Shown one piece after another: positions 46,954 to 55,663 of a stretch of 64,000 nucleotides of DNA (its first letter is position 1; each line of letters opens with the position of its first letter). A program made the position numbers and the translations under genes. This stretch comes from Hoeflea_A sp965216535 (GTDB taxonomy: Bacteria; Pseudomonadota; Alphaproteobacteria; Rhizobiales; Rhizobiaceae), in contig OZ244175.1 of the NCBI GenBank assembly GCA_965216535.1, positions 6,324,001 through 6,388,000 on the forward strand, given 5' to 3'. Below the pieces are notes generated by a model that saw only the letters and a program-made list of their open reading frames with translations, had not been told where the DNA came from and did not search any database.

Positions 46954-48490
46954 AGCCCTGGGGTCATCCATTCTGGACCCCGTAGAGAGTGACACTGCTC
47001 TCATTCTCGTGGTCGACGACAACGGCATAAACCGCATGAAGATGCGGCTTGCCGTCAAAAATCTCGGTCACAAAGCCGATGTGGCGAAGGACGGCGCCGA
47101 GGCCATCGAGGCTCTGCGACAAAAACCCTATGATGCGGTCCTTCTCGACATTGTCATGCCTAATATGGATGGTTTCGACGTCCTGCGTACGCTCAAACAG
47201 GATGACGCGTTGCGCGATATCCCGGTTATCGTGATATCGGCGCTGGACGACGAGACCGAAAGCGTCGTCAAAGCCATCGAACTGGGCGCCGAGGATTTTC
47301 TGCCGAAGGATTTCGATCCTGTCCTGTTGCGGGCCCGGTTGGGCGCATCGCTGACCAAGAAGCGCTACCGCGATCAGGAAAAGGAATACCGGCGCCGGGT
47401 CGAGCGCCTGACCGAAGCGGCTGAAGTGCTCGAAACCGGCCGCTTCAGTCCGCAAAACCTGCATCTCGACGACCTGGCATCGCGCAATGACCCGCTGGGC
47501 CGCCTCGCGGCCGTTTTCCGTGGCATGGCCACGGAAATCTACGAGCGCGAGTTGCGGCTGCGCCGGATGATCAGCACGCTTCAGGGCAGCCTCCTGGTAA
47601 TTGCCGTCGGCGTCGTCTGGGGGTTGACGCCGGCCCTGTCCCGCCTGGCTTCCGGGATCGGGTCGAACCCACTCGGCCTGGCCGTCTGGGTCAATACCTT
47701 TGCCGCCATCCTCTGTCTGGGTGTCGCGGCCTATCGCGGCAAGCTGCCACGGCTCACCGGCCGCGAGTTCATGTTTTACGTCTATTGGGCGATTCTGGCC
47801 GGCATCCTGCAGCGGCTGACGACGTTCTGGGTGACCGCCCATGTCGAGGCGGCCATGCTGTCGCTGATCGTCACACTGCAAGGGTTCATGGTGTTCGCCT
47901 TTGCCGCGGCGACCAAGCTCGAAAGGGCGAGCCCGCGCCGCCTGCTAGGCTTGACCGTGGGACTCGTCGGCGTCGCCGTGGTGCTCTTTACCCGTTTCGA
48001 CATGTCCAGCAGCAACCAGAACATCTGGCTGATCTTCGCACTGGCTCTGCCGCTGCTGTTCGCCATCGAAGCGATCGTTCTAGCTGGCCGTCGGCCGGAA
48101 CATGTCGACATGTTTGCATCAGTGGGCATCATGATGGGGCTCTCAGCCGCTTTCCTCGCGCCCCTCGCCTATATCAACGGAGACTTGTTCGGGCTCGGCC
48201 CGGAGAACCTGCGTTTAACCGCACTTGTGGTTTTCATGGGGATCGTCGGCGCATCGTCGCTGTTGCTGGCCTTCTACCTGATCGCCACCGCTGGTGCCGT
48301 CTTCTACAGCCAGAGCGCCTATTCCATGACGCTGGCCGGTATCGTCTGGGGCATGTTGCTGCTCAACGAAGAGCTCTCGCTCATCGCATGGGGAGCATTC
48401 GTTGTCATTCTGATCGGCATGTACCTGGTGGAACCCAAACCATCCGACGAAGAGCTCGTCATCAACCGGTCATTTGCTGAGAAGAATTGA
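46946..48490 (+). CDS. receiver domain fused to EamA/DMT membrane transporter
   Basis: Protein of 514 aa with two clearly different halves. Residues about 18-135 are a REC domain: LILVVDDNGINRMKM, phospho-Asp near 67 in VLLDIVMPNMDG, the Ser/Thr switch VIVISAL, and the Lys in FLPKDFDP. A charged helical linker (about 140-205) with REKEYRRRVERLTEAAEVL leads to about ten TM helices (about 213-500) of the EamA type, starting LLVIAVGVVWGLTPALSRLASG and ending LAGIVWGMLLLNEELSLIAWGAFVVILIGMYLVEP. No frameshift or internal stop separates the parts. It is the last member of the relay operon and the apparent output, so phosphorylation may gate or modulate transport directly. Confidence 0.9.
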   Translation: MFEALGSSILDPVESDTALILVVDDNGINRMKMRLAVKNLGHKADVAKDGAEAIEALRQKPYDAVLLDIVMPNMDGFDVLRTLKQDDALRDIPVIVISALDDETESVVKAIELGAEDFLPKDFDPVLLRARLGASLTKKRYRDQEKEYRRRVERLTEAAEVLETGRFSPQNLHLDDLASRNDPLGRLAAVFRGMATEIYERELRLRRMISTLQGSLLVIAVGVVWGLTPALSRLASGIGSNPLGLAVWVNTFAAILCLGVAAYRGKLPRLTGREFMFYVYWAILAGILQRLTTFWVTAHVEAAMLSLIVTLQGFMVFAFAAATKLERASPRRLLGLTVGLVGVAVVLFTRFDMSSSNQNIWLIFALALPLLFAIEAIVLAGRRPEHVDMFASVGIMMGLSAAFLAPLAYINGDLFGLGPENLRLTALVVFMGIVGASSLLLAFYLIATAGAVFYSQSAYSMTLAGIVWGMLLLNEELSLIAWGAFVVILIGMYLVEPKPSDEELVINRSFAEKN

Positions 48491-48604
48491 GACGCGCTAC
48501 GCGACAGACTCCGCGTTTGCGCAGGCTATCGGTTAATCGCGAGATTTGGTGGGCGTATCCAGGTGTGTTTGGGACCTCAACTTGCAAAGGAAACACCAGG
48601 AAGT

Positions 48605-48859
48605 TCAGGCCATCAATGTCCGCAGCCGTCGCACCTCCGCCAGTAACCGCGGCACGTCCGAACGCGCATGGGCTATGAAGTCCTGATCGGCCTCGGTTGC
48701 ACCAACAATATCAATGTCATCATTGGGCTCTGCGGTGGGGCCGACTAGGATGATGTTTGATCCTGAGGTATGGTCACGCCCCTCTATGTATGATGTCCAT
48801 GGCCCCATTCTAGCGGCTTCGCAGCGCCGTTCGATCTCGCTCAATTCTTCTTCAGTCAT
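48605..48859 (-). CDS. small protein, Ead/Ea22-like
   Basis: Protein of 84 aa: MTEEELSEIERRCEAARMGPWTSYIEGRDHTSGS..., then DADQDFIAHARSDVPRLLAEVRRLRTLM. The A-x-x-GPW and DFIAHAR-DVPRLL features resemble Ead/Ea22-like small proteins found in phages and chromosomes; function unknown. Its ATG overlaps the stop of a possible 24-codon ORF (48856-48930, TTG start with GAGG upstream). Close to the relay operon but on the opposite strand. Confidence 0.6.
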   Translation of the reverse strand: MTEEELSEIERRCEAARMGPWTSYIEGRDHTSGSNIILVGPTAEPNDDIDIVGATEADQDFIAHARSDVPRLLAEVRRLRTLMA

Positions 48860-49132
48860 TTGCGCATTTGCTTCTGTTTCCGTTCCGCGATCTCAACATA
48901 CAACTCCCGCGTGAACAAGAAAGTAACCAAGGACCTCACCTGCACTCTGTCGATTTTTTCACAATGAGCTGTCAGTGCTGACAGTTTCGCTTTGCCTGGG
49001 CAAACACGATTCTTGAAGCGGGCAAATGGCGAACCGGCAGACAAGCTCACTGCGGAAGCGGCTTTAGCGCTTCTGGGGGAAAACCGGTGCGCCCAGTCGG
49101 CAAGGCCGTCCGTATCTCGTAGGAGCCGCATA

Positions 49133-51076
49133 GTGAACAAATTTGCAGGCTTCAGGACCTTCGTCCTGGGGCACCGTGAGACCCACGACAAATCCGCCGA
49201 TAAAACCGGCAACGTGATCAGCCCGGTTATTCAGCATTCGACCTTGGGAGCCCATGGGGGTTTGGGCGACTTTGTTGCACAAACCGCGACGCTGTTTCCC
49301 AAAATCGAATGGGCAGTGCCGTTGACGGAGAAGGTACGACAGCACATCGGTGACGCACTGGCGCCTGCAGTCGCCACCGTTCCAATTCAGTTGAACGATC
49401 CGGTAAGTGGCGAGCCCTACCGTTTCTATGTCGACGTTCATCCGCATGTCCAGGATAACGGCTCCCTGTCCTGGCTGTTCTACTGTGCGGAGTTGATGGA
49501 ACCATTGACGACATCGAAGCCGGCGCTCGAACCAGACGAACCCAGCCGCGGTGCCGAACTCGACCGGCTGCATCGTTTCTACAAGCTGCGGATCAATCAG
49601 AACGGCTACCAGGAGGCAATCTGGACCGCTGGCAACCTGACGGTTGCCAAGACGCCGGGCCTGCGAAACGTCAATCCATTGCTGCGTCGGTATTACGAAA
49701 ATCCGGACATGCTCAACGCAATCACGCAAGGGGCCATCGCAAAAGCCATTGTCGCGCTGATTGCCGACAGCGGTGTCGACTACGATGTAGCCTGGGTCCA
49801 TGACTGGCATTTTGCGGCCATCGCGGGTGAGTTGCTGCTGCCGGCCAGAAAACGGTTGGCGGAGCGGCTGGACTATATCCAGCACCTGCACAACGCGCTC
49901 TATCAGGGCATCTATCCGACGCCCGAACTCATCACCATTCTGGGTTGGCCGCGCGAGCATTTCGACGACAGACTCTACCGCGTTCACGGCCAGTTCAATC
50001 TGCTGGGCGGCGCGCTGAACGCCCTGCGCTACAAGCGTCTGAACGGCAAGGCCGTCGCGGTTTCGCGCAATCACGCAGCCGAACTTCCGACGGTCGAGCG
50101 CGGCGCCGGCCTGCATCAGATCTTCGATCCGCTGGCACGCTTGGGGAGGCTCGCCGGCATCGACAATCCGATCACCGTGCCAAAGGAACTGCCGATCTGC
50201 AGTGAACGTCAAATGGTCGACGAGAAGCCGGAGTTGAAAGAAATGGTGCAGCACCATTTCAACCTGGCAAGACGGCCCGATGCTTTCCTGCTTCTCTGGT
50301 CGCACCGTTTTACCCATCAAAAACAGGTCTCGGCCGTGCTCCACGCGGTCGAGAGCTTGCTGAAGGACGGCCACGACGACCTGCAGATCGCGTTCTTCTG
50401 CGACATCTTCCAGGGCAGTTCCGCCGGGGACGTCGATAAGTTGCACGACCTCATCGACCTTTATCCCGACAACGTCGCCACGGATGCCTTCCAACCGAAG
50501 GACGAGCTGCTGGTGGCGGCCGGCGTCGACGGCGCACTGATGGCGTCCTACTTCGAACCCTTCGGCTACGCACCGATCTGGGTCGGCATGCAGGGCGGCT
50601 TCATCGTCACCGCCGCCAATGGCGGCCAGGTGGATATCTTCGACCCTGAAACCACGTTCTTTCTCGACATTCGGCCCGATATCGACAAGCCACAGGATCT
50701 GCGTTCAGCGCGGTGGGATGATCTGAAGGATCATCTGTTCGTCAGCGGCAACACTTATCGCCGTCGTATTTTCAAGCACAATACCCAGAGCATCCGCGAC
50801 GGCATTCTCAGGGCTAAGGCCGCGTTTCAAAATCAGGATAGAAGCCGCCGCATTCGCAATATCACCATGCGCCGCATGTTCGATCTCGCCAACGGCGAGG
50901 AATTCACGCACCGGATCGAAGCAGAGATTTTCGGGACCCGGCGTGGTCGTTTTGGTCAACCAGGGTTGTCGTCCGGAACCGCGCAGGGCGCCCTGCAGAA
51001 ACCGTCAACAGCGCGACCAAGCCCACACACTTTGACCGGCGGAAAGCGGCGCCCCGAAGAACAACCGCGCGCCTGA
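49133..51076 (+). CDS. GT5-like glycosyltransferase (glycogen/starch synthase-related)
   Basis: Large cytoplasmic protein of about 647 aa, GT-B fold of the glycogen synthase type. Near the N-terminus is HSTLGAHGGLGDFVAQTATLFP, matching the K-x-GGLGDV acceptor loop of GT5 enzymes except for K to H. Also AWVHDWHFAAIAGELLL, YIQHLHNALYQGIYP, LLLWSHRFTHQKQ and the nucleotide-sugar region MASYFEPFGYAPIWVGMQGGFIVTAANGGQVDIF, equivalent to the SRFEPCGL block. The start is a GTG at 49133 with AGGAG 7 bp upstream; an earlier in-frame ATG at 48992 lacks support. It heads an operon with a membrane protein, a secreted GH13 enzyme and a porin, so the product is probably an alpha-glucan. It is too divergent to name as GlgA. 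Confidence 0.75.
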   Translation: MNKFAGFRTFVLGHRETHDKSADKTGNVISPVIQHSTLGAHGGLGDFVAQTATLFPKIEWAVPLTEKVRQHIGDALAPAVATVPIQLNDPVSGEPYRFYVDVHPHVQDNGSLSWLFYCAELMEPLTTSKPALEPDEPSRGAELDRLHRFYKLRINQNGYQEAIWTAGNLTVAKTPGLRNVNPLLRRYYENPDMLNAITQGAIAKAIVALIADSGVDYDVAWVHDWHFAAIAGELLLPARKRLAERLDYIQHLHNALYQGIYPTPELITILGWPREHFDDRLYRVHGQFNLLGGALNALRYKRLNGKAVAVSRNHAAELPTVERGAGLHQIFDPLARLGRLAGIDNPITVPKELPICSERQMVDEKPELKEMVQHHFNLARRPDAFLLLWSHRFTHQKQVSAVLHAVESLLKDGHDDLQIAFFCDIFQGSSAGDVDKLHDLIDLYPDNVATDAFQPKDELLVAAGVDGALMASYFEPFGYAPIWVGMQGGFIVTAANGGQVDIFDPETTFFLDIRPDIDKPQDLRSARWDDLKDHLFVSGNTYRRRIFKHNTQSIRDGILRAKAAFQNQDRSRRIRNITMRRMFDLANGEEFTHRIEAEIFGTRRGRFGQPGLSSGTAQGALQKPSTARPSPHTLTGGKRRPEEQPRA

Positions 51077-51104
51077 ACGTAACCGGTCCCGGCCGGGAGG
51101 AGCC

Positions 51105-52559
51105 GTGGACCCATCGGTTCGGAAAACCGTCATGCAAATATGGTCAGGCCTTTTCGATCTGTCGAACTATCTGTCCGTGCCGTTCGGCGTGCCGGGCCAG
51201 GAACAATGGCCTCTGTTCGTCCTCAGCAAATGGGCCCTGGTGATCCTGCCGTTCTACTCGGTCCGCTACTTCAACACCGTGGCGGGCTGGCTAGAACATG
51301 GTGGCGCCGGCCATGCCGTTCCAGGCTTCCAACGCATTCGGCACTTCTGCGAGAAGTTTCTCGCTCACGCCATGTTCTACATCGGCATGGGCATACCAAT
51401 CATCGGCATCGAGGCGGTTCTCGACACCACCCGGCTCATCGGCTTCACCGTCACAAACATGGTCATTCACGAAGTGCTGCCGCAGGTTTTCAGCAAGCAG
51501 CGCTTCAGCAGACTGGCGCCGGAGTGGCGCCGAACCCTCGGGGTCAACCTGGTGGTCGACAACATTCCGCTGGAGATGAGTGTTTTCGTCAATCGTCTGG
51601 GGCACATCGTCGTGCACGAGTCGCCCCATGCGCGCGTGCACAACTTCATAAAGAAGACCCGATTTTTCAACAATGGCGACGGAGTCTGCCTTGAGGTTGT
51701 GCTGCGACGGTTCTTCGTGCCGAAAGGCAGCGATCCGACCTTCCTCGTGCGACACGATCCGTCCACAGGGCCGAACTCAGACAATCCCGGGCTTGGGCTG
51801 CGTTTCGAATTCCGAGACCTGTCAGACTATGCCGAACCGGTCTACGTCAACGATCAAGGGCGGCGACGTTGGCTGTGGCGGACACAATACTGGACGAAGT
51901 TCTTCAACGAGGTTGGCGGTCGATCCTATGCGACGAATCCGTTCGAGATCATTCGCAAGTTCTTCCTGGTGGTGCTCGGCACGCCACTGGCCTTCATCGC
52001 CGGCAACCTGCTCGTCCACCTTCACTACGGGCCGACCGTCAACCTGCAACTGCTGGTGCACTTCAGCTACGGCATCATTTTCGCCTTCACCATTGGCGGA
52101 ATGTACGGCGCCTCGATCAGCAGTACCCTGATCGAACTCGGGGCCTGGCAATACAGCCTATTGCGACGGATCCACCGTTCATTGCTCACAAGGCTGACCA
52201 ATCCGGTCTGGTGGCGCGAGACGTTTGATGTCCGCAATTTCAGCCCCTACCTCGATCCGGAGCCGTTCGGTGCGGTGCTCGAGGCGCACAACCCTTTCTA
52301 TCGGCGCTTCCGCTTCGTCTTCGGCGGCATAGTCATGGGTGGGATCTGTTCCTGGGGGCTGACCTACACCTACGGAGCTTCCTGGGATGCCTTCATCAAG
52401 CGCAACATTGAAGCGGCTTACGAGGGGTCGACCGCGTCGGTGGCCGCAAATAACGCGAGCGTTGCCCCGACCCGGACCTTTGTCCGCGCCTCCCCTGAAT
52501 ATCTCGACCGCGGCAACCAACTCTACAGCGAACACTTCAAACGGGTGGCGTCGAAATGA
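51105..52559 (+). CDS. unrecognised multi-spanning membrane protein of the glucan operon
   Basis: I do not recognise this family. 484 aa, with predicted TM segments at about 36-56, 86-105, 286-306, 315-335 and 405-424. A large cytoplasmic or periplasmic part (106-285) contains LGHIVVHESPHARVHNFIKKTRF and LRFEFRDLSDYAEPVYVND. GTG at 51105 follows GGGAGG; ATG at 51132 is possible. 28 bp after the GT5-like gene, and overlapping the GH13 start by 4 bp. It may export or polymerise the glucan; this is a guess from context only. Confidence 0.8.
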   Translation: MDPSVRKTVMQIWSGLFDLSNYLSVPFGVPGQEQWPLFVLSKWALVILPFYSVRYFNTVAGWLEHGGAGHAVPGFQRIRHFCEKFLAHAMFYIGMGIPIIGIEAVLDTTRLIGFTVTNMVIHEVLPQVFSKQRFSRLAPEWRRTLGVNLVVDNIPLEMSVFVNRLGHIVVHESPHARVHNFIKKTRFFNNGDGVCLEVVLRRFFVPKGSDPTFLVRHDPSTGPNSDNPGLGLRFEFRDLSDYAEPVYVNDQGRRRWLWRTQYWTKFFNEVGGRSYATNPFEIIRKFFLVVLGTPLAFIAGNLLVHLHYGPTVNLQLLVHFSYGIIFAFTIGGMYGASISSTLIELGAWQYSLLRRIHRSLLTRLTNPVWWRETFDVRNFSPYLDPEPFGAVLEAHNPFYRRFRFVFGGIVMGGICSWGLTYTYGASWDAFIKRNIEAAYEGSTASVAANNASVAPTRTFVRASPEYLDRGNQLYSEHFKRVASK

Positions 52560-54391
52560 TTGGTTTCGCTCGCTCGATTTTCTGGTTGGGGGGTGCTTTG
52601 GCCGTCTCCCTTGGTGTGGTCATGGGCAATGCCGCGCGAGCCAATGGCGGCCTCGGCAACGACATCATCTACTCGATCATGATTGACCGCTTCGCCAGCG
52701 GCAACGAGGAGAACAACATTCCGCATTTCGCCTTCCCCGGCGACAGCGCGTATGACCGCGGCAACCGTTACTGGCTCCACCGCATGTACTACAAAAACGC
52801 CACGCCGGATGGTCGTGGCGTCGACATCGATGCCTATTGGGGCGGTGACCTGCAAGGTGTGGTCAACAAGCTCGACTATCTGCACTATCTGGGCGTCACT
52901 GTCCTTTTGTTGTCGCCGGTCTTCGAGAACGTCAACGGCTATCATTTCGCCGCCGGCGGCACGGCCTATCACGGCTATTGGACAAAGGACTTCCATCGCC
53001 TGGAGGAGCATTTTGTCAATCCGCCGAAAGCCGGAGAGACGATGCGACAGGTCCTGTCGGACGGTGTTCTTCTCAAGGGGCTGATCGACAAGGCGCATTC
53101 CTACGATCCGCCCATGAAGGTGGTTCTGGATGTCGCCCTCAACCATACCAGTCCCGCACCGATCGACACCACGATCTTCGACGACAGCAACTATCTCGAA
53201 ATGGGCGTGCTTTTCGACGATGGCGAATATGTCACCAATCCGTGCCTGCCCGCCGGTGGCACGACCTGCCGTGAGAGTTTCGTCGATGACGGCTGGTTTC
53301 ATGCTCCGTCCGGCTGGGTCGAATGGAACGACCCATCGACTTTTTTCGATGGCTATCTGAACGGCAACCTGGCCGACCTCGACCAGCGCAGTCCCAAGGT
53401 AAAGGCCTATCTCTATCGGGCACTCGACAAATGGCTTGCCCTTGGCATCGACGGATTTCGTCTCGATGCCGTGAAGAACATCTATCCCGACTTCATTGCT
53501 GACCTGGAGCAACGGCTGGTCGCAGCCAAACCAGACATCATTCTCATCGGCGAATATTTCGATGGCGGCATCTTCGAAGACGGGCTGTCGCCCGGCGAAA
53601 CCACCCGGTCCGTCGCCTGGCTGCAGAACCTGTCGCACATGACGATGTTCAACTTCTCCTTCGCCACCGCCGCGCGGTCCTATTTCACCGGGCGCCTGGA
53701 CGGCACCGGCACCCCAGCCGTGATCCGTCACATTCTCGATGCGGGTTCGTCGCAAAACCCGCTGAAGGCCCGTAGCCGTCAACTGGTCAACTTCATCAAC
53801 AACCAGGATATCCCGCGCATGCTGTCGTTGCCGAATGCCGACCCGAACGGCTATCGCGCGGCACTCAAGTTGATGTTCCTGTCGCCCGGTGTGCCGAAAC
53901 TGTTTTATGGCGACGAGATCGGCCTGGCCTATTCCGCCAACAGCGTCCACTGGCAAAAACACGATCGATCGGATGCGGCATGGGCGCGCCTGTTCATGCC
54001 GTGGGAACGGTTCGACGAACCGCAAGCCCAGGAGATGCTCACTCTCACTCGCTCGCTGATCCGGCTGCGCAGGAGCACCTATTTCCTCAAGAACGGGCGG
54101 ATGGATTTCCTCCGGGCTGCCAACCTGCTCAACCTGCTCGATGGCAATTCCTACATTGCGTTGCGGCGCAGCCGCAGTGATGGCAGCGGACCGGCGTTGC
54201 TCTTTCTTTACAGTGCCCGCGATCGCGTTCGTCTGGAGTTCGACACGAATCTGGACGACGGGATCTATTCCGGACTGCATGAAGCAGCAACGGTCGAAGT
54301 CACCGGGGGTCGCCTTGTCTGGCGCGATATTCAAGCTGGTGATTCGCTCATCATCCAGGCGCCGGTCCGTGCCGGCGGGGCCGACCGATGA
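52556..54391 (+). CDS. secreted GH13 alpha-amylase-family enzyme
   Basis: Exported glycoside hydrolase or transglycosidase of 611 aa with an N-terminal signal peptide (about 1-29). GH13 regions: I DVALNHTSP (near 191), II GFRLDAVKN with the nucleophile Asp (near 300), III IILIGEYFDGG with the acid Glu (near 330), and IV FINNQDIPR (near 415), where the usual N-H-D is N-Q-D. A calcium/acceptor-type loop GDLQGVVNKLDYLHYLGVTVLLLSPVF lies before. It acts in the periplasm or outside, on alpha-1,4 or alpha-1,6 glucans. Its start overlaps the membrane-protein stop, and its stop overlaps the porin start. Confidence 0.92.
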   Translation: MIGFARSIFWLGGALAVSLGVVMGNAARANGGLGNDIIYSIMIDRFASGNEENNIPHFAFPGDSAYDRGNRYWLHRMYYKNATPDGRGVDIDAYWGGDLQGVVNKLDYLHYLGVTVLLLSPVFENVNGYHFAAGGTAYHGYWTKDFHRLEEHFVNPPKAGETMRQVLSDGVLLKGLIDKAHSYDPPMKVVLDVALNHTSPAPIDTTIFDDSNYLEMGVLFDDGEYVTNPCLPAGGTTCRESFVDDGWFHAPSGWVEWNDPSTFFDGYLNGNLADLDQRSPKVKAYLYRALDKWLALGIDGFRLDAVKNIYPDFIADLEQRLVAAKPDIILIGEYFDGGIFEDGLSPGETTRSVAWLQNLSHMTMFNFSFATAARSYFTGRLDGTGTPAVIRHILDAGSSQNPLKARSRQLVNFINNQDIPRMLSLPNADPNGYRAALKLMFLSPGVPKLFYGDEIGLAYSANSVHWQKHDRSDAAWARLFMPWERFDEPQAQEMLTLTRSLIRLRRSTYFLKNGRMDFLRAANLLNLLDGNSYIALRRSRSDGSGPALLFLYSARDRVRLEFDTNLDDGIYSGLHEAATVEVTGGRLVWRDIQAGDSLIIQAPVRAGGADR

Positions 54392-55662
54392 GGTTTATTC
54401 GATCAGCGGTGCTCCTCGGCCTGCTCATCTCGCCTGATGTGGCCGCGGGCAAGATCCTGTGGTCCGAAAATGGCCACGAGATCGCCTTTGGCGGCTATTT
54501 GCGGGCGGGTGTGGGTGCATCCTCCGGCAGCCCTAATCAGGCCTGCTTCTGGGCGCCGGGTGCAGCCTGGAAATATCGCCTGGGAAACGAATGCGAGAAT
54601 TATCTTTCCATCGGCGGCTTGATCAAGCTCGACCTGCCGGACAATCGCTTCGCCGAATATTTCAAGTACCAGTTCCGCACGTCCATCGAGGGCGGCTATG
54701 GCGAGCCGTTTTCAAGCTCGGAACCAATCCTCAATTTTGTCGAGTTCGGCCACATTGCCGGCACTCAGGCCAAGGTCTGGGCTGGTCGCCGCGAGGCGCT
54801 GCTCAAGGATGTCTACATCACCGACTACAATTACATGAACACCCAGGGCGATGGTCTGGGCATCTACGACCTGCCGATCGGTTCTGCCAAGCTCTACAGC
54901 TCCTACATCATCGAACGCATCTACGACGATGCCGCCACCGGAAAGGTCTATCAGCACAACCTCGATTTCGGCATCTACGACATCAACACCAACAAGGATG
55001 GTTACATCGCTGTCGATCTTCGTCTGTCGCGTATCTTCGACAACAACAGCAGCGCTACCGGCATCTATGACACCAACGGTTTCGCTGTCGCGTTGCGTCA
55101 TCACCAGGCCAATCTTTGGGGCGGCTACAACACGCTTATCGCCCAATACGGACGCGGCGCCGCGCGCTCGGCCTTTTCCTATCCGTTCGAACCGGACTGG
55201 GTCGGTGAAAAGCTGTCCTCCGAAACGGCGGCCGCACAATACGAGGACGCACAGACCTTTAGGCTGCTCGATACCTATTTCCGCGACGGTGAAAACTGGG
55301 CGGTGATCGGTCTGGCTCTGTTCGAATACCGGCATTCGCTGGATTTCGACGGCACCGACCAGACCTGGCTCAGCATCGGGGCACGACCCACCTGGTTCAT
55401 CGACGACCATTGGCGGATCACCGCCGAAGTCGGCTTCGACTATGTCTTCGACCGCAGTGACGATACGCAAGGTTTCCTGCTGAAGCAGAGCCTGGCGCTG
55501 GAATGGGCGCCGAAACGCCAGTTCTTCTCCCGCCCGGTCTGGCGCGCCTACGTCACCCGGGCGGACTGGAGCAAGAGTTTTGCCGAGGAAATCGGCTGGC
55601 CGGATTACACCGGTTCAACCAACGCCTGGAGCGCCGGTTTGCAGGTGGAGTATTGGTGGTGA
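54388..55662 (+). CDS. LamB-like maltoporin family outer-membrane porin
   Basis: Outer-membrane beta-barrel protein of 424 aa with a signal peptide (about 1-19) and a C-terminal aromatic ending (QVEYWW) for barrel insertion. LamB-like features are FGGYLRAGVGASSGSPNQACFWAPGAAWKYRLGNECENYLSIG and VWAGRREALLKDVYITDYNYMNTQGDGLGIYDL. It should form a specific channel for maltodextrin-type oligosaccharides. Last gene of the operon, with a 4-bp overlap to the GH13 gene. No maltose ABC transporter is nearby. Confidence 0.88.
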   Translation: MRFIRSAVLLGLLISPDVAAGKILWSENGHEIAFGGYLRAGVGASSGSPNQACFWAPGAAWKYRLGNECENYLSIGGLIKLDLPDNRFAEYFKYQFRTSIEGGYGEPFSSSEPILNFVEFGHIAGTQAKVWAGRREALLKDVYITDYNYMNTQGDGLGIYDLPIGSAKLYSSYIIERIYDDAATGKVYQHNLDFGIYDINTNKDGYIAVDLRLSRIFDNNSSATGIYDTNGFAVALRHHQANLWGGYNTLIAQYGRGAARSAFSYPFEPDWVGEKLSSETAAAQYEDAQTFRLLDTYFRDGENWAVIGLALFEYRHSLDFDGTDQTWLSIGARPTWFIDDHWRITAEVGFDYVFDRSDDTQGFLLKQSLALEWAPKRQFFSRPVWRAYVTRADWSKSFAEEIGWPDYTGSTNAWSAGLQVEYWW

Positions 55663-55663
55663 A

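Noticed and set aside
49064..50494. 476-codon minus frame opposite the GT5-like gene
   Set aside because: The plus frame has the GGLGD and EPFG blocks of GT5; the minus translation is without motifs.
52523..54334. 603-codon minus-strand frame opposite the GH13 gene
   Set aside because: The GH13 frame has all four conserved regions and a signal peptide; the antisense frame has no recognisable domain.
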